Shown piece after piece: positions 1 to 7,185 of a stretch of 14,159 nucleotides of DNA (its first letter is position 1; each line of letters starts with the position of its first letter). Source of the stretch: an uncultured Thermoplasmata archaeon (lineage in GTDB: Archaea > Thermoplasmatota > Thermoplasmata > Methanomassiliicoccales > Methanomethylophilaceae). Made by a program: the position numbers and the translations under genes. The notes beneath the pieces were generated by a model that had not been told where the DNA came from, searched no databases, and was given only the letters and a program-made list of their open reading frames with translations. The stretch spans positions 1-14,159 of the forward strand of contig CAMNNR010000018.1 of assembly GCA_946545675.1 (NCBI GenBank), written 5' to 3'.

Positions 1-50
1 CCTCCCGTGGTGGAAACCCGCCTATGGGGGTTCAAATCCCTCAGCCCCCA
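1..50 (+). tRNA. tRNA 3' end, class II, probably tRNA-Leu (5' part outside window)
   Basis: A T-arm is visible at 26-42: a five-base GGGGG stem, the loop TTCAAAT and the return strand CCCTC with one G-U pair. Bases 43-49 (AGCCCCC) fit the 3' strand of an acceptor stem and base 50 (A) the discriminator. Only CC follows, so a full CCA is not encoded. Before the T-arm, 9-13 (GGTGG) pairs with 18-22 (CCGCC) around a four-base loop, giving the long variable arm of a class II tRNA. An A discriminator favours Leu over Ser in archaea. The anticodon lies outside the window, so the isotype is an inference. Confidence 0.8.
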
Positions 51-75
51 CCTAACGCATCTTCACTGAACTCTT

Positions 76-100
76 GCCCCTTTGGGGCGTTCAACTTTTT
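76..100 (+). terminator. Hairpin plus T-run after the tRNA
   Basis: GCCCC at 76-80 pairs with GGGGC at 84-88 around a TTT loop, and a T-run follows at 96-100. It sits about 25 bases after the tRNA and is likely its transcription terminator. Archaea can terminate on the T-run alone, so the hairpin may be incidental. Confidence 0.45.
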
Positions 101-174
101 ATCACGTTTTTTGTGATTTTCCTGCTCTGCAGGGCTTTTCATTCTGTTTCGGAAGATGGATTGTTTAATCCGGA

Positions 175-211
175 AATAAAAAAAAGAAGATGCTGGCACC
201 GAAGTGCCAGC
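175..211 (-). terminator. Terminator of the hom-ACT-UPF0210 operon
   Basis: A perfect 8-bp stem, 192-199 with 204-211, read on the minus strand, encloses the very stable UUCG tetraloop closed by a C-G pair. It is followed on the minus strand by a U-rich run (A-run at 178-185 on +). It begins only 5 bases after the stop codon of the UPF0210 gene, so it closes the minus-strand operon. Confidence 0.8.
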
Positions 212-215
212 TGGT

Positions 216-1580
216 TCAGTTCTTGAAACTGTGAACCGGTGCGGGAATCCTTCCGCCACGGTTGATGAAGTCCGTACAGCCGTAGGGGTTCACGGGCATG
301 ATCTTGGCATTTCCGAGGAGGCCGCCGAGTTCGATCTCGTCGCCCGCCTTCTTGCCGATCACGGGGATGACCCTGACTGCGGTGGTCTTCTGGTTGATCA
401 TTCCTATGGCCATCTCGTCGGCGATGATTCCTGAGATGGTGGAAGCAGAGGTGTCTCCGGGGATGGCGATCATGTCGAGTCCCACAGAGCAGACGCAGGT
501 CATCGCTTCGAGCTTCTCAAGGGTGAGTGCCCCGATTTCCGCAGCCTTGGCCATGGAGCTGTCCTCGGTGACGGGGATGAACGCACCGCTCAATCCGCCG
601 ACATAGGAGGATGCCATGATTCCTCCCTTCTTGACCTGATCGTTGAGGATGGCGAGTGCGGCGGTTGTACCGGGTGCACCGCAGTATTCCATACCCATCT
701 CCTGGATGATGTCCGCGATGGAGTCGCCGACGGCGGGAGTGGGTGCCAGCGAAAGGTCGACGATGCCGAAGGGGGTGTCCAGTCTCTTGGATGCCTCCTT
801 GGCAACGAGCTGACCCACACGGGTGATCTTGAATGCGGTCTTCTTGATTGTCTCGCAGAGGACCTCGAAGTTCTCTCCGCGGATCTGGGACAGTGCGTGC
901 CTGACCACACCGGGTCCGCTGACTCCGACGTTGATGACCTTGTCGCCTTCGGTGACACCGTGGAAAGCTCCGGCCATGAAGGGGTTGTCATCAGTGGGGT
1001 TGCAGAATACGACGAGCTTCGCGCATCCAATGGAGTCGCGGTCTTTGGTCGCCTGTGCGGTCTTGACCACGATCTCTCCCATCAGTTTGACTGCGTCCAT
1101 GTCGATACCGGTCTTGGTGGAACCGAGGGAGACGGAGCTGCAGATGTGCTCGGTCTTGGATAGCGCCTCAGGTATGGATTCGATGAGGAGCCTATCCGAG
1201 TTGGATATTCCCTTCTGGACGAGCGCGGAGTAGCCCCCGAGGAAGTTCACACCGACCTTGTTGGCGGCCTTCTCGAGGGTTTCCGCAATCCTGACGAAAT
1301 CTGCGGAGGTCTTGCATGCGCTTGCGCCGATGATGGCGATGGGGGTTACGGAAATCCTCTTGTTGATAACAGGGATCCCGATTTCCAGAGCGATCTCGTC
1401 ACCGACAGACACGAGGTTCTTCGCACAGCTGGTGATCTTGTTGTATATGTTGTCGCAGAGCTGATCGAGGTCAGGAGTCATGCAGTCCAGCAGGGAGATA
1501 CCCATGGTGATGGTCCTGACGTCGAGATTCTCCGAGGCCACCATGCGGTTGGTCTCGATGATCTCATTCATGTCGAGCAT
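216..1580 (-). CDS. UPF0210 / PFL-like family protein (DUF711)
   Basis: A 454-residue protein matching the UPF0210 (DUF711) family in length and in conserved stretches. These include an N-terminal EIIET region, KRISVTPIA near residue 75, GVSGPGVV in the middle, [16 protein letters not shown] in the C-terminal half, and the [17 protein letters not shown] segment. The family has a fold related to pyruvate formate-lyase, but to my knowledge no settled reaction. No glycyl-radical role can be claimed from the sequence. The first ATG (1580) is preferred over the ATG at 1571, because an AGGA lies about 10 bases before it and family members start at this point. It follows the UPF0237 ACT gene by 5 bases, and this pairing is widespread in bacteria and archaea, which suggests the ACT protein senses a ligand for it. 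The stop is TGA, followed at once by a strong terminator. Confidence 0.9.
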   Translation of the reverse strand: MLDMNEIIETNRMVASENLDVRTITMGISLLDCMTPDLDQLCDNIYNKITSCAKNLVSVGDEIALEIGIPVINKRISVTPIAIIGASACKTSADFVRIAETLEKAANKVGVNFLGGYSALVQKGISNSDRLLIESIPEALSKTEHICSSVSLGSTKTGIDMDAVKLMGEIVVKTAQATKDRDSIGCAKLVVFCNPTDDNPFMAGAFHGVTEGDKVINVGVSGPGVVRHALSQIRGENFEVLCETIKKTAFKITRVGQLVAKEASKRLDTPFGIVDLSLAPTPAVGDSIADIIQEMGMEYCGAPGTTAALAILNDQVKKGGIMASSYVGGLSGAFIPVTEDSSMAKAAEIGALTLEKLEAMTCVCSVGLDMIAIPGDTSASTISGIIADEMAIGMINQKTTAVRVIPVIGKKAGDEIELGGLLGNAKIMPVNPYGCTDFINRGGRIPAPVHSFKN

Positions 1581-1585
1581 CGCAA

Positions 1586-1861
1586 TCAGATCCTGTGCAT
1601 CATGTTGAAGATTTCTTCTTTCTGGGCGGTGACCTTGCAGCCGACCTTCTCGCCCACCTGGTCGAGGTCGTTGACCAGACCGGGGAACGTCTTCTTGTAA
1701 TTGGTCACGTCCACGATCATGATCATGTTGATGTACTCATCGATGGTGGTCATACTGAGGTCGAGGATGTTGATCTCGTTCTCAGCGAAATAGCTGCAGA
1801 CTGCTGCGATGATACCTGCGTGGTCCTTTCCTACCAGGGTGACGATGATTTTGCTTGTCAT
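1586..1861 (-). CDS. UPF0237 ACT-domain protein
   Basis: A 91-residue stand-alone ACT-domain protein of the UPF0237 type (GcvR-like small ACT). The fold is seen as [18 protein letters not shown] (residues about 5-22), the turn [11 protein letters not shown], and the strand MIMIVDV. ACT domains bind amino acids or other small ligands and usually act as dimers. The length is normal for the family. The ATG at 1861 lies 29 bases after the stop of hom, with GGGAAG as a likely ribosome binding site. It is followed after 5 bases by the UPF0210 gene, its usual partner. It is probably a soluble regulator of that protein or of the threonine/methionine branch. The ligand cannot be read from the sequence. 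Confidence 0.9.
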   Translation of the reverse strand: MTSKIIVTLVGKDHAGIIAAVCSYFAENEINILDLSMTTIDEYINMIMIVDVTNYKKTFPGLVNDLDQVGEKVGCKVTAQKEEIFNMMHRI

Positions 1862-1890
1862 TTTGGTTGCTTCCCGTGTTCAAAGTGGTT

Positions 1891-2889
1891 TCAGTACCTC
1901 ATATCCATGATGGCGATGAGATCGCTGAGTATGGCCGAGGCGGTCTCTATCTTTCCCGCACCGTGGCCGTTGATCGTGATCGGTCCTGCCAGATCGGCGT
2001 CGATCTGGGCTATGTTGAGTGTTCCTGCGATGCTCAGGGGGTGTCCGACAGGGATGAGGCGGGGTGCCACTTCCAGGCGGGTGTCGGAGATCTCTCCGAT
2101 GAGTCTGATGACCATGTTGTGGGCGGCTGCCTGGTCTATGGCATCGGTGGTGATGCCCCTGATACCTGTGATCTTCACGTCATCGAAGGTGACGTTCCTG
2201 CCGAAGACGGAGTTGGCGAGTATGACTACCTTGGTGGCCGCGTCGTAACCCTCCACATCGTTGGTGGGGTCGGTCTCCGCATATCCGAGCTGCTGTGCCT
2301 CTTTGAGGGCCTGCTCGAAAGGCTGTCCCTTATCCATCTTGCTGAGGATGTAGTTGCAGGTCCCGTTGAAGATTCCGCGGATGGAGGAGATCTTCTCTCC
2401 CTTGAGGTTCTCGTGGCACAGGTTGATGATGGGCATCGCACCTCCCACGGTTCCCTCGAAACGGAATTTGCATCCGTTCTTCCTTGCCAGCGTGATGAGC
2501 TCCTGGAATTTCAGTGCCAAGGGACCTTTGTTGACCGTGATGACGTCCTTTCCGCATTCCAGCGCATGGGTGATGTTGACGAGTCCCACTCCGCCGGTCT
2601 TGATGTTAGTGGGCGATACCTCGATGAGGATGTCATAGTCCACGGAATCGAGGGCTTTGACGGAATCGGTGTACTTCTCCGTGCCGACGGAACCAGTTTC
2701 CAGTTTCTTAGCGACAGCTGCTCCCACATCGATGCCTTTGGGGTCGGTAACCACGGTCTTGGAATCCATGATCCCCACTACAATGGGCTGTTCGCCGTAT
2801 CTGTTCTCGAAGAAGTCTACGCGCCTGCCGAGGACCTCCACGAAGCCCTGCCCCACGGTTCCGAAACCGGAAATGAAGAGTTTGACCAT
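1891..2889 (-). CDS. hom: Homoserine dehydrogenase, short form without ACT tail
   Basis: Catalyses the NAD(P)-dependent reduction of aspartate semialdehyde to homoserine, on the path to threonine and methionine. The 332-residue protein starts with a Rossmann motif, ISGFGTVGQG (residues about 6-15). It carries NKGPLA with K121, the substrate region FNGTCNYILSKM (174-185), and GYAETDPTNDVEGYDAATK (202-220) with D216 and K220. It ends where the catalytic domain ends and lacks the C-terminal ACT domain of longer Hom enzymes. The gene just upstream encodes a separate ACT protein, separated by a single base. A GGGGG ribosome binding site lies 7 bases before the ATG, inside the end of that upstream gene. 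Feedback control by the separate ACT protein is a reasonable inference. Confidence 0.95.
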   Translation of the reverse strand: MVKLFISGFGTVGQGFVEVLGRRVDFFENRYGEQPIVVGIMDSKTVVTDPKGIDVGAAVAKKLETGSVGTEKYTDSVKALDSVDYDILIEVSPTNIKTGGVGLVNITHALECGKDVITVNKGPLALKFQELITLARKNGCKFRFEGTVGGAMPIINLCHENLKGEKISSIRGIFNGTCNYILSKMDKGQPFEQALKEAQQLGYAETDPTNDVEGYDAATKVVILANSVFGRNVTFDDVKITGIRGITTDAIDQAAAHNMVIRLIGEISDTRLEVAPRLIPVGHPLSIAGTLNIAQIDADLAGPITINGHGAGKIETASAILSDLIAIMDMRY

Positions 2890-2890
2890 G

Positions 2891-3385
2891 TCAGAGCCCC
2901 CTGATGTAGAGCATGTCGTCCTTTCTGCAGGCCTCGGAGAAGAACTCGTCCAGTTTCTCGAGTTCTTCCTTGGTACGGACCTCCGCTGTGATCATGGCGG
3001 TGCGTTTGTCGTTGGACTGGTTCTTGGATGCGTAGCTTACGTCTGCGGATTCGAGGCGCACGATGGATCCCGCTTCGTCGAGCAGGTTCTCGATGTAGGC
3101 GGCGTTGAACTTGCCGACCATCATGAACTCCCTGGTGATGGTCTGGTATACAGAACCCATCTCGGAGATGATGACATCTCTGGATTTCCAGATCCTCTTG
3201 AGTTCCTCCAGCTTCTTGGAGTCGGCAACCTCGAAGGTGACACTGACCAGGATCCTCTGGTTGACGAGTTTCTCACGGTCGTGTACGACGCCGATGATGT
3301 TCCCGTCGACCATCGATATAGGTTCGAGGGAGCCTACCAACTGGCCGGGAAGGTCTTTGACGTATAATTCTGCGCTCAGTAACAT
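2891..3385 (-). CDS. ACT-domain regulatory protein linked to homoserine dehydrogenase
   Basis: First gene of the minus-strand operon, 164 residues. The N-terminal half (about 4-75) reads as an ACT fold: AELYVKDLPGQLVGSLEPIS, then NIIGVVHDRE and ILVSVTFEV. The C-terminal half (about 85-164) contains a further strand TAMITAEVRT and the helix KEELEKLDEFFSEA, plausibly a second ACT-like unit. It stops one base before hom, so the two are almost certainly cotranslated. Hom here lacks its own ACT tail, so this protein is likely the allosteric subunit that responds to threonine or methionine. That role is inferred from context. The bases AGTGATC, overlapping the region just before the ATG, match the anti-Shine-Dalgarno complement, though the spacing is short. 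Confidence 0.85.
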   Translation of the reverse strand: MLLSAELYVKDLPGQLVGSLEPISMVDGNIIGVVHDREKLVNQRILVSVTFEVADSKKLEELKRIWKSRDVIISEMGSVYQTITREFMMVGKFNAAYIENLLDEAGSIVRLESADVSYASKNQSNDKRTAMITAEVRTKEELEKLDEFFSEACRKDDMLYIRGL

Positions 3386-3417
3386 GTGATCACTTTGTGC
3401 TGGTCCGCGTGTCCGAC

Positions 3418-3442
3418 TATAATTATTATATTATAAAATATT
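3418..3442 (-). promoter_or_regulatory. TATA-like promoter of the hom operon
   Basis: An uninterrupted A/T stretch lies 33-57 bases upstream of the first gene of the minus-strand operon, inside otherwise GC-rich sequence. On the minus strand it reads as a run of TTATAATATAAT-like elements. This would place transcription start roughly 10-15 bases before the ATG at 3385. It forms the left half of a divergent promoter region shared with the universal stress protein gene. Confidence 0.6.
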
Positions 3443-3469
3443 GGATGCGGGAAGCGGTCGAAAACGCGG

Positions 3470-3488
3470 AAAATTAAAAAATCTAAAA
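3470..3488 (+). promoter_or_regulatory. TATA-like promoter of the universal stress protein gene
   Basis: An A-rich element (AAAATTAAAAAATCTAAAA) is centred about 27 bases before the ATG at 3504. That is the archaeal TATA-to-start distance expected for a leaderless transcript. No ribosome binding site is seen before that ATG, which fits. Confidence 0.55.
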
Positions 3489-3503
3489 CCCGATTTCCCT
3501 CGC

Positions 3504-3923
3504 ATGTTCAAGTCTATTCTCGTGGCTGTCGACGGAAGCGACAGCAACAGTGTCGCAGTGAACACCGCGGTAACTCTCGCCAAGGAACAGGGCGCCAAGC
3601 TCACCGCTCTGTCAGTCTTCGATCCCGGAGGATACGGGAACCTCGCAGCGGTGAAGGAAGTAACCGACGAGGTGGATTATATGAAGCAGGTCTGTTCCAA
3701 CTGTCTCCGGTACGTGATCGAGCAGGCCGAGGCTGCAGGGATCGAGTTCGAGGCGAAGACCGTGGCCGGAAACCCCGCTGAGAAGATCGTCGAGATGTCT
3801 TCCCAGTACGACCTGGTCGTCTGCGGTACCCTTGGCCGCACCGGTTTCAGCAGGATTGTGATGGGGAGCGTGGCGGAGAAGGTCGTTAGGCTCGCCGAGT
3901 GCCCTGTACTCGTCTGCAAGTGA
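3504..3923 (+). CDS. Universal stress protein, UspA family, ATP-binding type
   Basis: A 139-residue single-domain Usp protein. It begins MFKSILVAVDGSDSN, the usual first strand and loop with the ATP-contacting aspartate. It ends with the nucleotide motif G-2x-G-9x-GS, seen as GTLGRTGFSRIVMGS near residues 110-124, so ATP binding is expected. Cytosolic, probably dimeric. The start at 3504 is chosen over the in-frame ATG at 3441, because the protein family begins at this point and the extra upstream residues are low-complexity and overlap the promoter. Its target or stress is unknown. It is transcribed divergently from the hom operon and followed by a hairpin before cfbC, so it is probably monocistronic. 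Confidence 0.93.
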   Translation: MFKSILVAVDGSDSNSVAVNTAVTLAKEQGAKLTALSVFDPGGYGNLAAVKEVTDEVDYMKQVCSNCLRYVIEQAEAAGIEFEAKTVAGNPAEKIVEMSSQYDLVVCGTLGRTGFSRIVMGSVAEKVVRLAECPVLVCK

Positions 3924-3928
3924 AATCC

Positions 3929-3951
3929 TTTGCCGGGGAAATCCCGGCAAA
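3929..3951 (+). terminator. Hairpin after the universal stress protein gene
   Basis: A perfect 9-bp stem: TTTGCCGGG at 3929-3937 pairs with CCCGGCAAA at 3943-3951 around a five-base loop. It starts 5 bases after the stop codon. No T-run follows directly, but a run of six T lies at about 3984-3989. It probably separates the stress gene from the cfb operon. Confidence 0.6.
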
Positions 3952-4025
3952 CTCCTTGATCTGTCCAGATAGTTCTTGTGATTATTTTTTCAAGCCATCC
4001 GATACATTACGTGTTACGCAGATGG

Positions 4026-4040
4026 GTAAATATTATTATT
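4026..4040 (+). promoter_or_regulatory. TATA-like promoter of the cfb (F430) operon
   Basis: GTAAATATTATTATT is centred about 30 bases before the ATG of cfbC. Transcription would begin only a few bases before the start codon, so the leader is very short or absent. No ribosome binding site is visible there. A GTGTTAC element lies just upstream at 4011-4017 (see findings). Confidence 0.6.
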
Positions 4041-4062
4041 CATCCCTGCATTACCTGACCTC

Positions 4063-4866
4063 ATGCGGAGAATCGCAATCTATGGTAAGGGCGGTATCGG
4101 CAAATCCACCACGTCATCCAACATCACGGATGCACTGGCGGAGAAAGGACTGAGGGTAATGCAGATCGGCTGCGACCCCAAGGCCGATTCGACCCGTCTG
4201 CTCACAGGTTGCGATAAACCGGTCACCGTTCTAGACATCATGAGGAACGGCGAGGAACCGACACTCGCGGACATCGTCCACGAAGGCAGGAACGGCTCCC
4301 TCTGTGTTGAATGCGGAGGCCCCAAGCCCGGCATGGGATGTGCCGGCCGCGGGATAATCGCCGCTTTCGAAGAACTCGAAAGGCTGGACGCTATGAAGGA
4401 ATATGACCCAGACGTCATAATCTATGACGTTTTGGGCGATGTTGTCTGCGGCGGTTTCGCCATGCCCATACGCAACGGCTATGCCCGCGACGTGTTCGTA
4501 GTCACCTCCGGGGAGATGATGTCGCTCTATGCCGCCAACAACATATCCGAGGCGGTCAAAGGGTTCAGACAGGACGGATATGCCAGATTCGGGGGCCTTA
4601 TCCAGAACTCCCGCAACGTGAAGGACGAGAACGACCTCGTCGACAAAGCTGCGACGGAGATGGGGACCGAGGTGGTTTACAGGGTCCCGAGGAGCCCCAC
4701 TGTGCAGGCCTGCGAGGGCAGGCGCACCACGGTGATATCCGGCGCCCCGGATTCGGAACAGGCGGAAGAATACCGCCGTCTGGCACAGATTCTTTACGAT
4801 AGATCGGAGAACGTCTCCGGAGGCATGAGACTCGGGGACGGGGGATCGGGTTGCGACTGCGACTGA
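4063..4866 (+). CDS. cfbC: CfbC: NifH-like ATPase of Ni-sirohydrochlorin a,c-diamide reductive cyclase
   Basis: Reductase component that passes electrons, driven by ATP, to CfbD. Together they reduce and cyclise Ni-sirohydrochlorin a,c-diamide to seco-F430 acid in the F430 pathway. The 267-residue protein opens with the P-loop GKGGIGKS (residues 8-15) and the [10 protein letters not shown] region. It has both cysteines that hold the bridging [4Fe-4S] cluster of the NifH dimer: C93 in GMGCAGRG and C129 in [14 protein letters not shown]. It could be mistaken for nitrogenase NifH, but the neighbours cfbE, cfbD and cfbB, and the absence of nifDK, decide for CfbC. It ends in a short Cys-Asp tail, GCDCD. 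It is the first gene of the operon, 21 bases from cfbE. Confidence 0.95.
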   Translation: MRRIAIYGKGGIGKSTTSSNITDALAEKGLRVMQIGCDPKADSTRLLTGCDKPVTVLDIMRNGEEPTLADIVHEGRNGSLCVECGGPKPGMGCAGRGIIAAFEELERLDAMKEYDPDVIIYDVLGDVVCGGFAMPIRNGYARDVFVVTSGEMMSLYAANNISEAVKGFRQDGYARFGGLIQNSRNVKDENDLVDKAATEMGTEVVYRVPRSPTVQACEGRRTTVISGAPDSEQAEEYRRLAQILYDRSENVSGGMRLGDGGSGCDCD

Positions 4867-4887
4867 TCCTTCTCTGGAAGTGATTCA

Positions 4888-6102
4888 ATGAAAGTACTTG
4901 TTCTCGACAGTGTGCACGGCGGAAAGATTCTCGCCGAAAAATACCTAGCTAAGAAAAACGAGGTCACGGTGGTTGACGTCTACAAGATCACCCCCAAAGA
5001 GGTTCTGGTCAGTCTTCGCCACCGGGGTGCCAAGACCCCTGACAGCGTTCCGGCGGAGCATTTCGATCTTGTCACGATGCCGTGTCATTGTCCTGACATG
5101 TTCCTGGAAGGCTGTACCTATGACAAGAGGATATACTTCAGCGATTCAGTCCATGATCTCATAGACGACCGCAGGTTCAGGATCGAGATCACCGGAGTGA
5201 AGGGGAAGACCAGTACATGTTACCTTCTGGCACATATCCTCGATGCTGCCGGGAAGAAGGTGTTCCTGCACACTTCCAGGGGCCTCGGGCCATACATCAA
5301 GGGGAAGCACATCGTTACCGATTTCCAGAGCATAGCCCCACCTACCTTGCTCGCACTGCCCAAGGGCGAATACGACGTTCTGGTGTGCGAGCTCTCCCTC
5401 GGGGGATCCGGCAAGGCCGACCTCGCGGGTATCACGAACCTTCTGGAGAACTATGGTATAGCGAAGAACACACGCAAGGCGGAGGATGCGAAGCAGGCAA
5501 TCCTTACCGAAAAGGGCGTGACCATCGTGCCCCAGAATGAGATCGGGATATGGTCGAAATACGGTAAGCCCCTAAGGGCCTACGGCACCCGTGTGAAGGC
5601 CGTTTCAGCACCCGCATTCGGGAAACCCCTGGAGGTCGAGGTAGACTATCGCGGAACCCATAAAGTGGAACTCCCCGGAACCTATCTCGCACTGCAATAT
5701 CTGGATGCCATGTCGATGGCCCTCGAGTTCTGCGATGCCATGGACATCCCTGCGGAGGCGGTGTTGGATGGGCTGAGGAGTTTCAACGGTGTGCCCGGAA
5801 GGGGAGAGATCAGCGCGAAGGATGGGATCAGCATCCTGCGCGAGCGCAATCCTGGAATCTCCCACATGTCGGTGGAGTGTACACTCTCCTGTCTGAAGAC
5901 CATGGGGGCCCTCGAAGATGCAGTACTGATCATAGACCCAGTCAGCAAGAAGGTGTGTGACAAGATGGACAAGGACCTCATCGGAGAGGTGGCTGATAGG
6001 TACGGTGTCGAACTCCGTATCACCGATGGGCTCAGCGGAGAACCGCAGATCCCCGAAGGGTGGAAGACCGTCATCATGATGACCAAAGAGGGTTACCAGT
6101 GA
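4888..6102 (+). CDS. cfbE: CfbE: coenzyme F430 synthetase, Mur-ligase-like
   Basis: Catalyses the last step of F430 synthesis: ATP-dependent closure of the carbocyclic ring of 15,17(3)-seco-F430-17(3)-acid. The 404-residue protein has the Mur-ligase plan: an N-terminal domain (about 1-95), then the central ATP domain opened by the P-loop GVKGKTST (103-110). A typical TDFQSIAPPT region and the LSLGGSGKADLAGITN segment follow, then a C-terminal domain beginning near residue 290 (FNGVPGRGE). General annotation may call it MurF-like, but methanogens lack murein and the gene sits between cfbC and cfbD. GGAAGTGA lies shortly before the ATG as ribosome binding site. Its stop overlaps the GTG start of cfbD in a GTGA, which indicates translational coupling. 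Confidence 0.93.
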   Translation: MKVLVLDSVHGGKILAEKYLAKKNEVTVVDVYKITPKEVLVSLRHRGAKTPDSVPAEHFDLVTMPCHCPDMFLEGCTYDKRIYFSDSVHDLIDDRRFRIEITGVKGKTSTCYLLAHILDAAGKKVFLHTSRGLGPYIKGKHIVTDFQSIAPPTLLALPKGEYDVLVCELSLGGSGKADLAGITNLLENYGIAKNTRKAEDAKQAILTEKGVTIVPQNEIGIWSKYGKPLRAYGTRVKAVSAPAFGKPLEVEVDYRGTHKVELPGTYLALQYLDAMSMALEFCDAMDIPAEAVLDGLRSFNGVPGRGEISAKDGISILRERNPGISHMSVECTLSCLKTMGALEDAVLIIDPVSKKVCDKMDKDLIGEVADRYGVELRITDGLSGEPQIPEGWKTVIMMTKEGYQ

Positions 6103-7184
6103 CCGTAATCTATCATCCGCGCCCCAATCCCATCGTCGCCGCCATGTACACCCTGAGGGACATGGATGTCGATGTGGTCGTCACGCACGGTCCCGCAGGT
6201 TGCAGTTTCATGGCCTCACGTCCCCTTGAGAATGCAGGGGTCAGGATAGTGACCTCCGCACTCAAGGACAACGACCTCATCTTTGGCGGAGCGGAACCGC
6301 TCATCCGCACCCTGAAGGAGGCAAAGAAGAACTTCAATCCCCGCACCATGGCCGTGGTCGGGACATGTGCCAGCACCATAATCGGTGATGATATCGCCGC
6401 CGCCATAAGGAGGGCGGATCTCGGTCCCGATTGCAATTGCTTCGCGGTAGATTGTAGCGGATGCATGGCCGACAATACGCAGGGAGCGATCCGTGCAATC
6501 AAGGCAGGACTCAAAGCCGGGCTCATCGACCAGGCCGAATGCGACCGTCAGATATCGTTACTCAAAGCGGCCACCGATTTGGAGAAGAAGAGGGGCATGG
6601 CTGCCAAAGCCTACCTCTCTCCCGCAGTCAGCCCCACCAAGATGCACGTCTGCAGGGTCATCGCCAACGCCCTTAAGGAGGGCAAGAAGGTAGCGGTCAT
6701 CATGCTGGCCAAGAAGGAGCTCGCATACCGTTTCGCAGATATGTTCGTGGCCGTTGACGAAGCAAGGAAGAGACTCGGCGGGAAGACACTGTTCGTTGCC
6801 AACATGGATGGCAGTCTGGGACTGCCCAGGATCCGCCGTTACTGTTCCAACATCAACGCCGAGCTGGATGCCGACGGGGTGAACATCGATGTCATGTGTG
6901 GCGGACTCGACGAGTACGCTGTCGTGGGAGAGAAGGCCAAAGCAGCGGTAGACGAATTCCAGCCCGATTTGAAGATCATCATGGGCATCTGCCACGCATA
7001 TCCCGACATGGGGAAGGAGGACATCCTCATCACCGACCAACCGCGCCAGCTGGCCAATTATCTCGAACAGAACTATCTCTGTGCCGTGGGGGAGGTCTCC
7101 TCCCACACCATGGTCATGGGTGCCACCGGTATCGTGCACCTTGAGACCGCTGATACGCTCAGGGAGATTGTTAGGGAGATGTGA
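6099..7184 (+). CDS. cfbD: CfbD: NifD-like catalytic subunit of Ni-sirohydrochlorin a,c-diamide reductive cyclase
   Basis: Catalytic partner of CfbC. It takes electrons from CfbC and performs the six-electron reduction and ring formation on Ni-sirohydrochlorin a,c-diamide. The start is read as GTG at 6099, whose TG is shared with the TGA stop of cfbE. An in-frame ATG at 6060 would run 43 bases into cfbE and add residues foreign to the family. From the GTG the protein has 361 residues, usual for CfbD. It begins VTVIYHPRPNPI and contains the NifD-like cysteine motifs HGPAGCSF (C35) and VVGTCAST (C90), candidates for cluster ligands, with more cysteines at 112, 114, 119 and 122. It is followed after one base by cfbB. 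Confidence 0.94.
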   Translation: MTVIYHPRPNPIVAAMYTLRDMDVDVVVTHGPAGCSFMASRPLENAGVRIVTSALKDNDLIFGGAEPLIRTLKEAKKNFNPRTMAVVGTCASTIIGDDIAAAIRRADLGPDCNCFAVDCSGCMADNTQGAIRAIKAGLKAGLIDQAECDRQISLLKAATDLEKKRGMAAKAYLSPAVSPTKMHVCRVIANALKEGKKVAVIMLAKKELAYRFADMFVAVDEARKRLGGKTLFVANMDGSLGLPRIRRYCSNINAELDADGVNIDVMCGGLDEYAVVGEKAKAAVDEFQPDLKIIMGICHAYPDMGKEDILITDQPRQLANYLEQNYLCAVGEVSSHTMVMGATGIVHLETADTLREIVREM

Positions 7185-7185
7185 G

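Noticed and set aside
1855..2904. Long + strand open frame (349 codons) over the hom gene
   Set aside because: It is the antisense shadow of hom. Hom has clear family motifs and operon spacing, and the + strand translation resembles no protein and is biased in His/Asp/Val as expected for an antisense frame.
3441..3503. Upstream ATG extension of the universal stress protein
   Set aside because: The 21 extra residues are absent from the family, lie in the promoter region, and the ATG at 3504 has a well-spaced TATA element.
4063..4866. Reading cfbC as nitrogenase iron protein NifH
   Set aside because: No nifD/nifK or FeMo-cofactor genes are present, and it is embedded with cfbE, cfbD and cfbB, so the F430 role is far more likely.
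4888..6102. Reading cfbE as a peptidoglycan MurF ligase
   Set aside because: The fold is shared, but the gene is translationally coupled to cfbD and there are no other murein genes.
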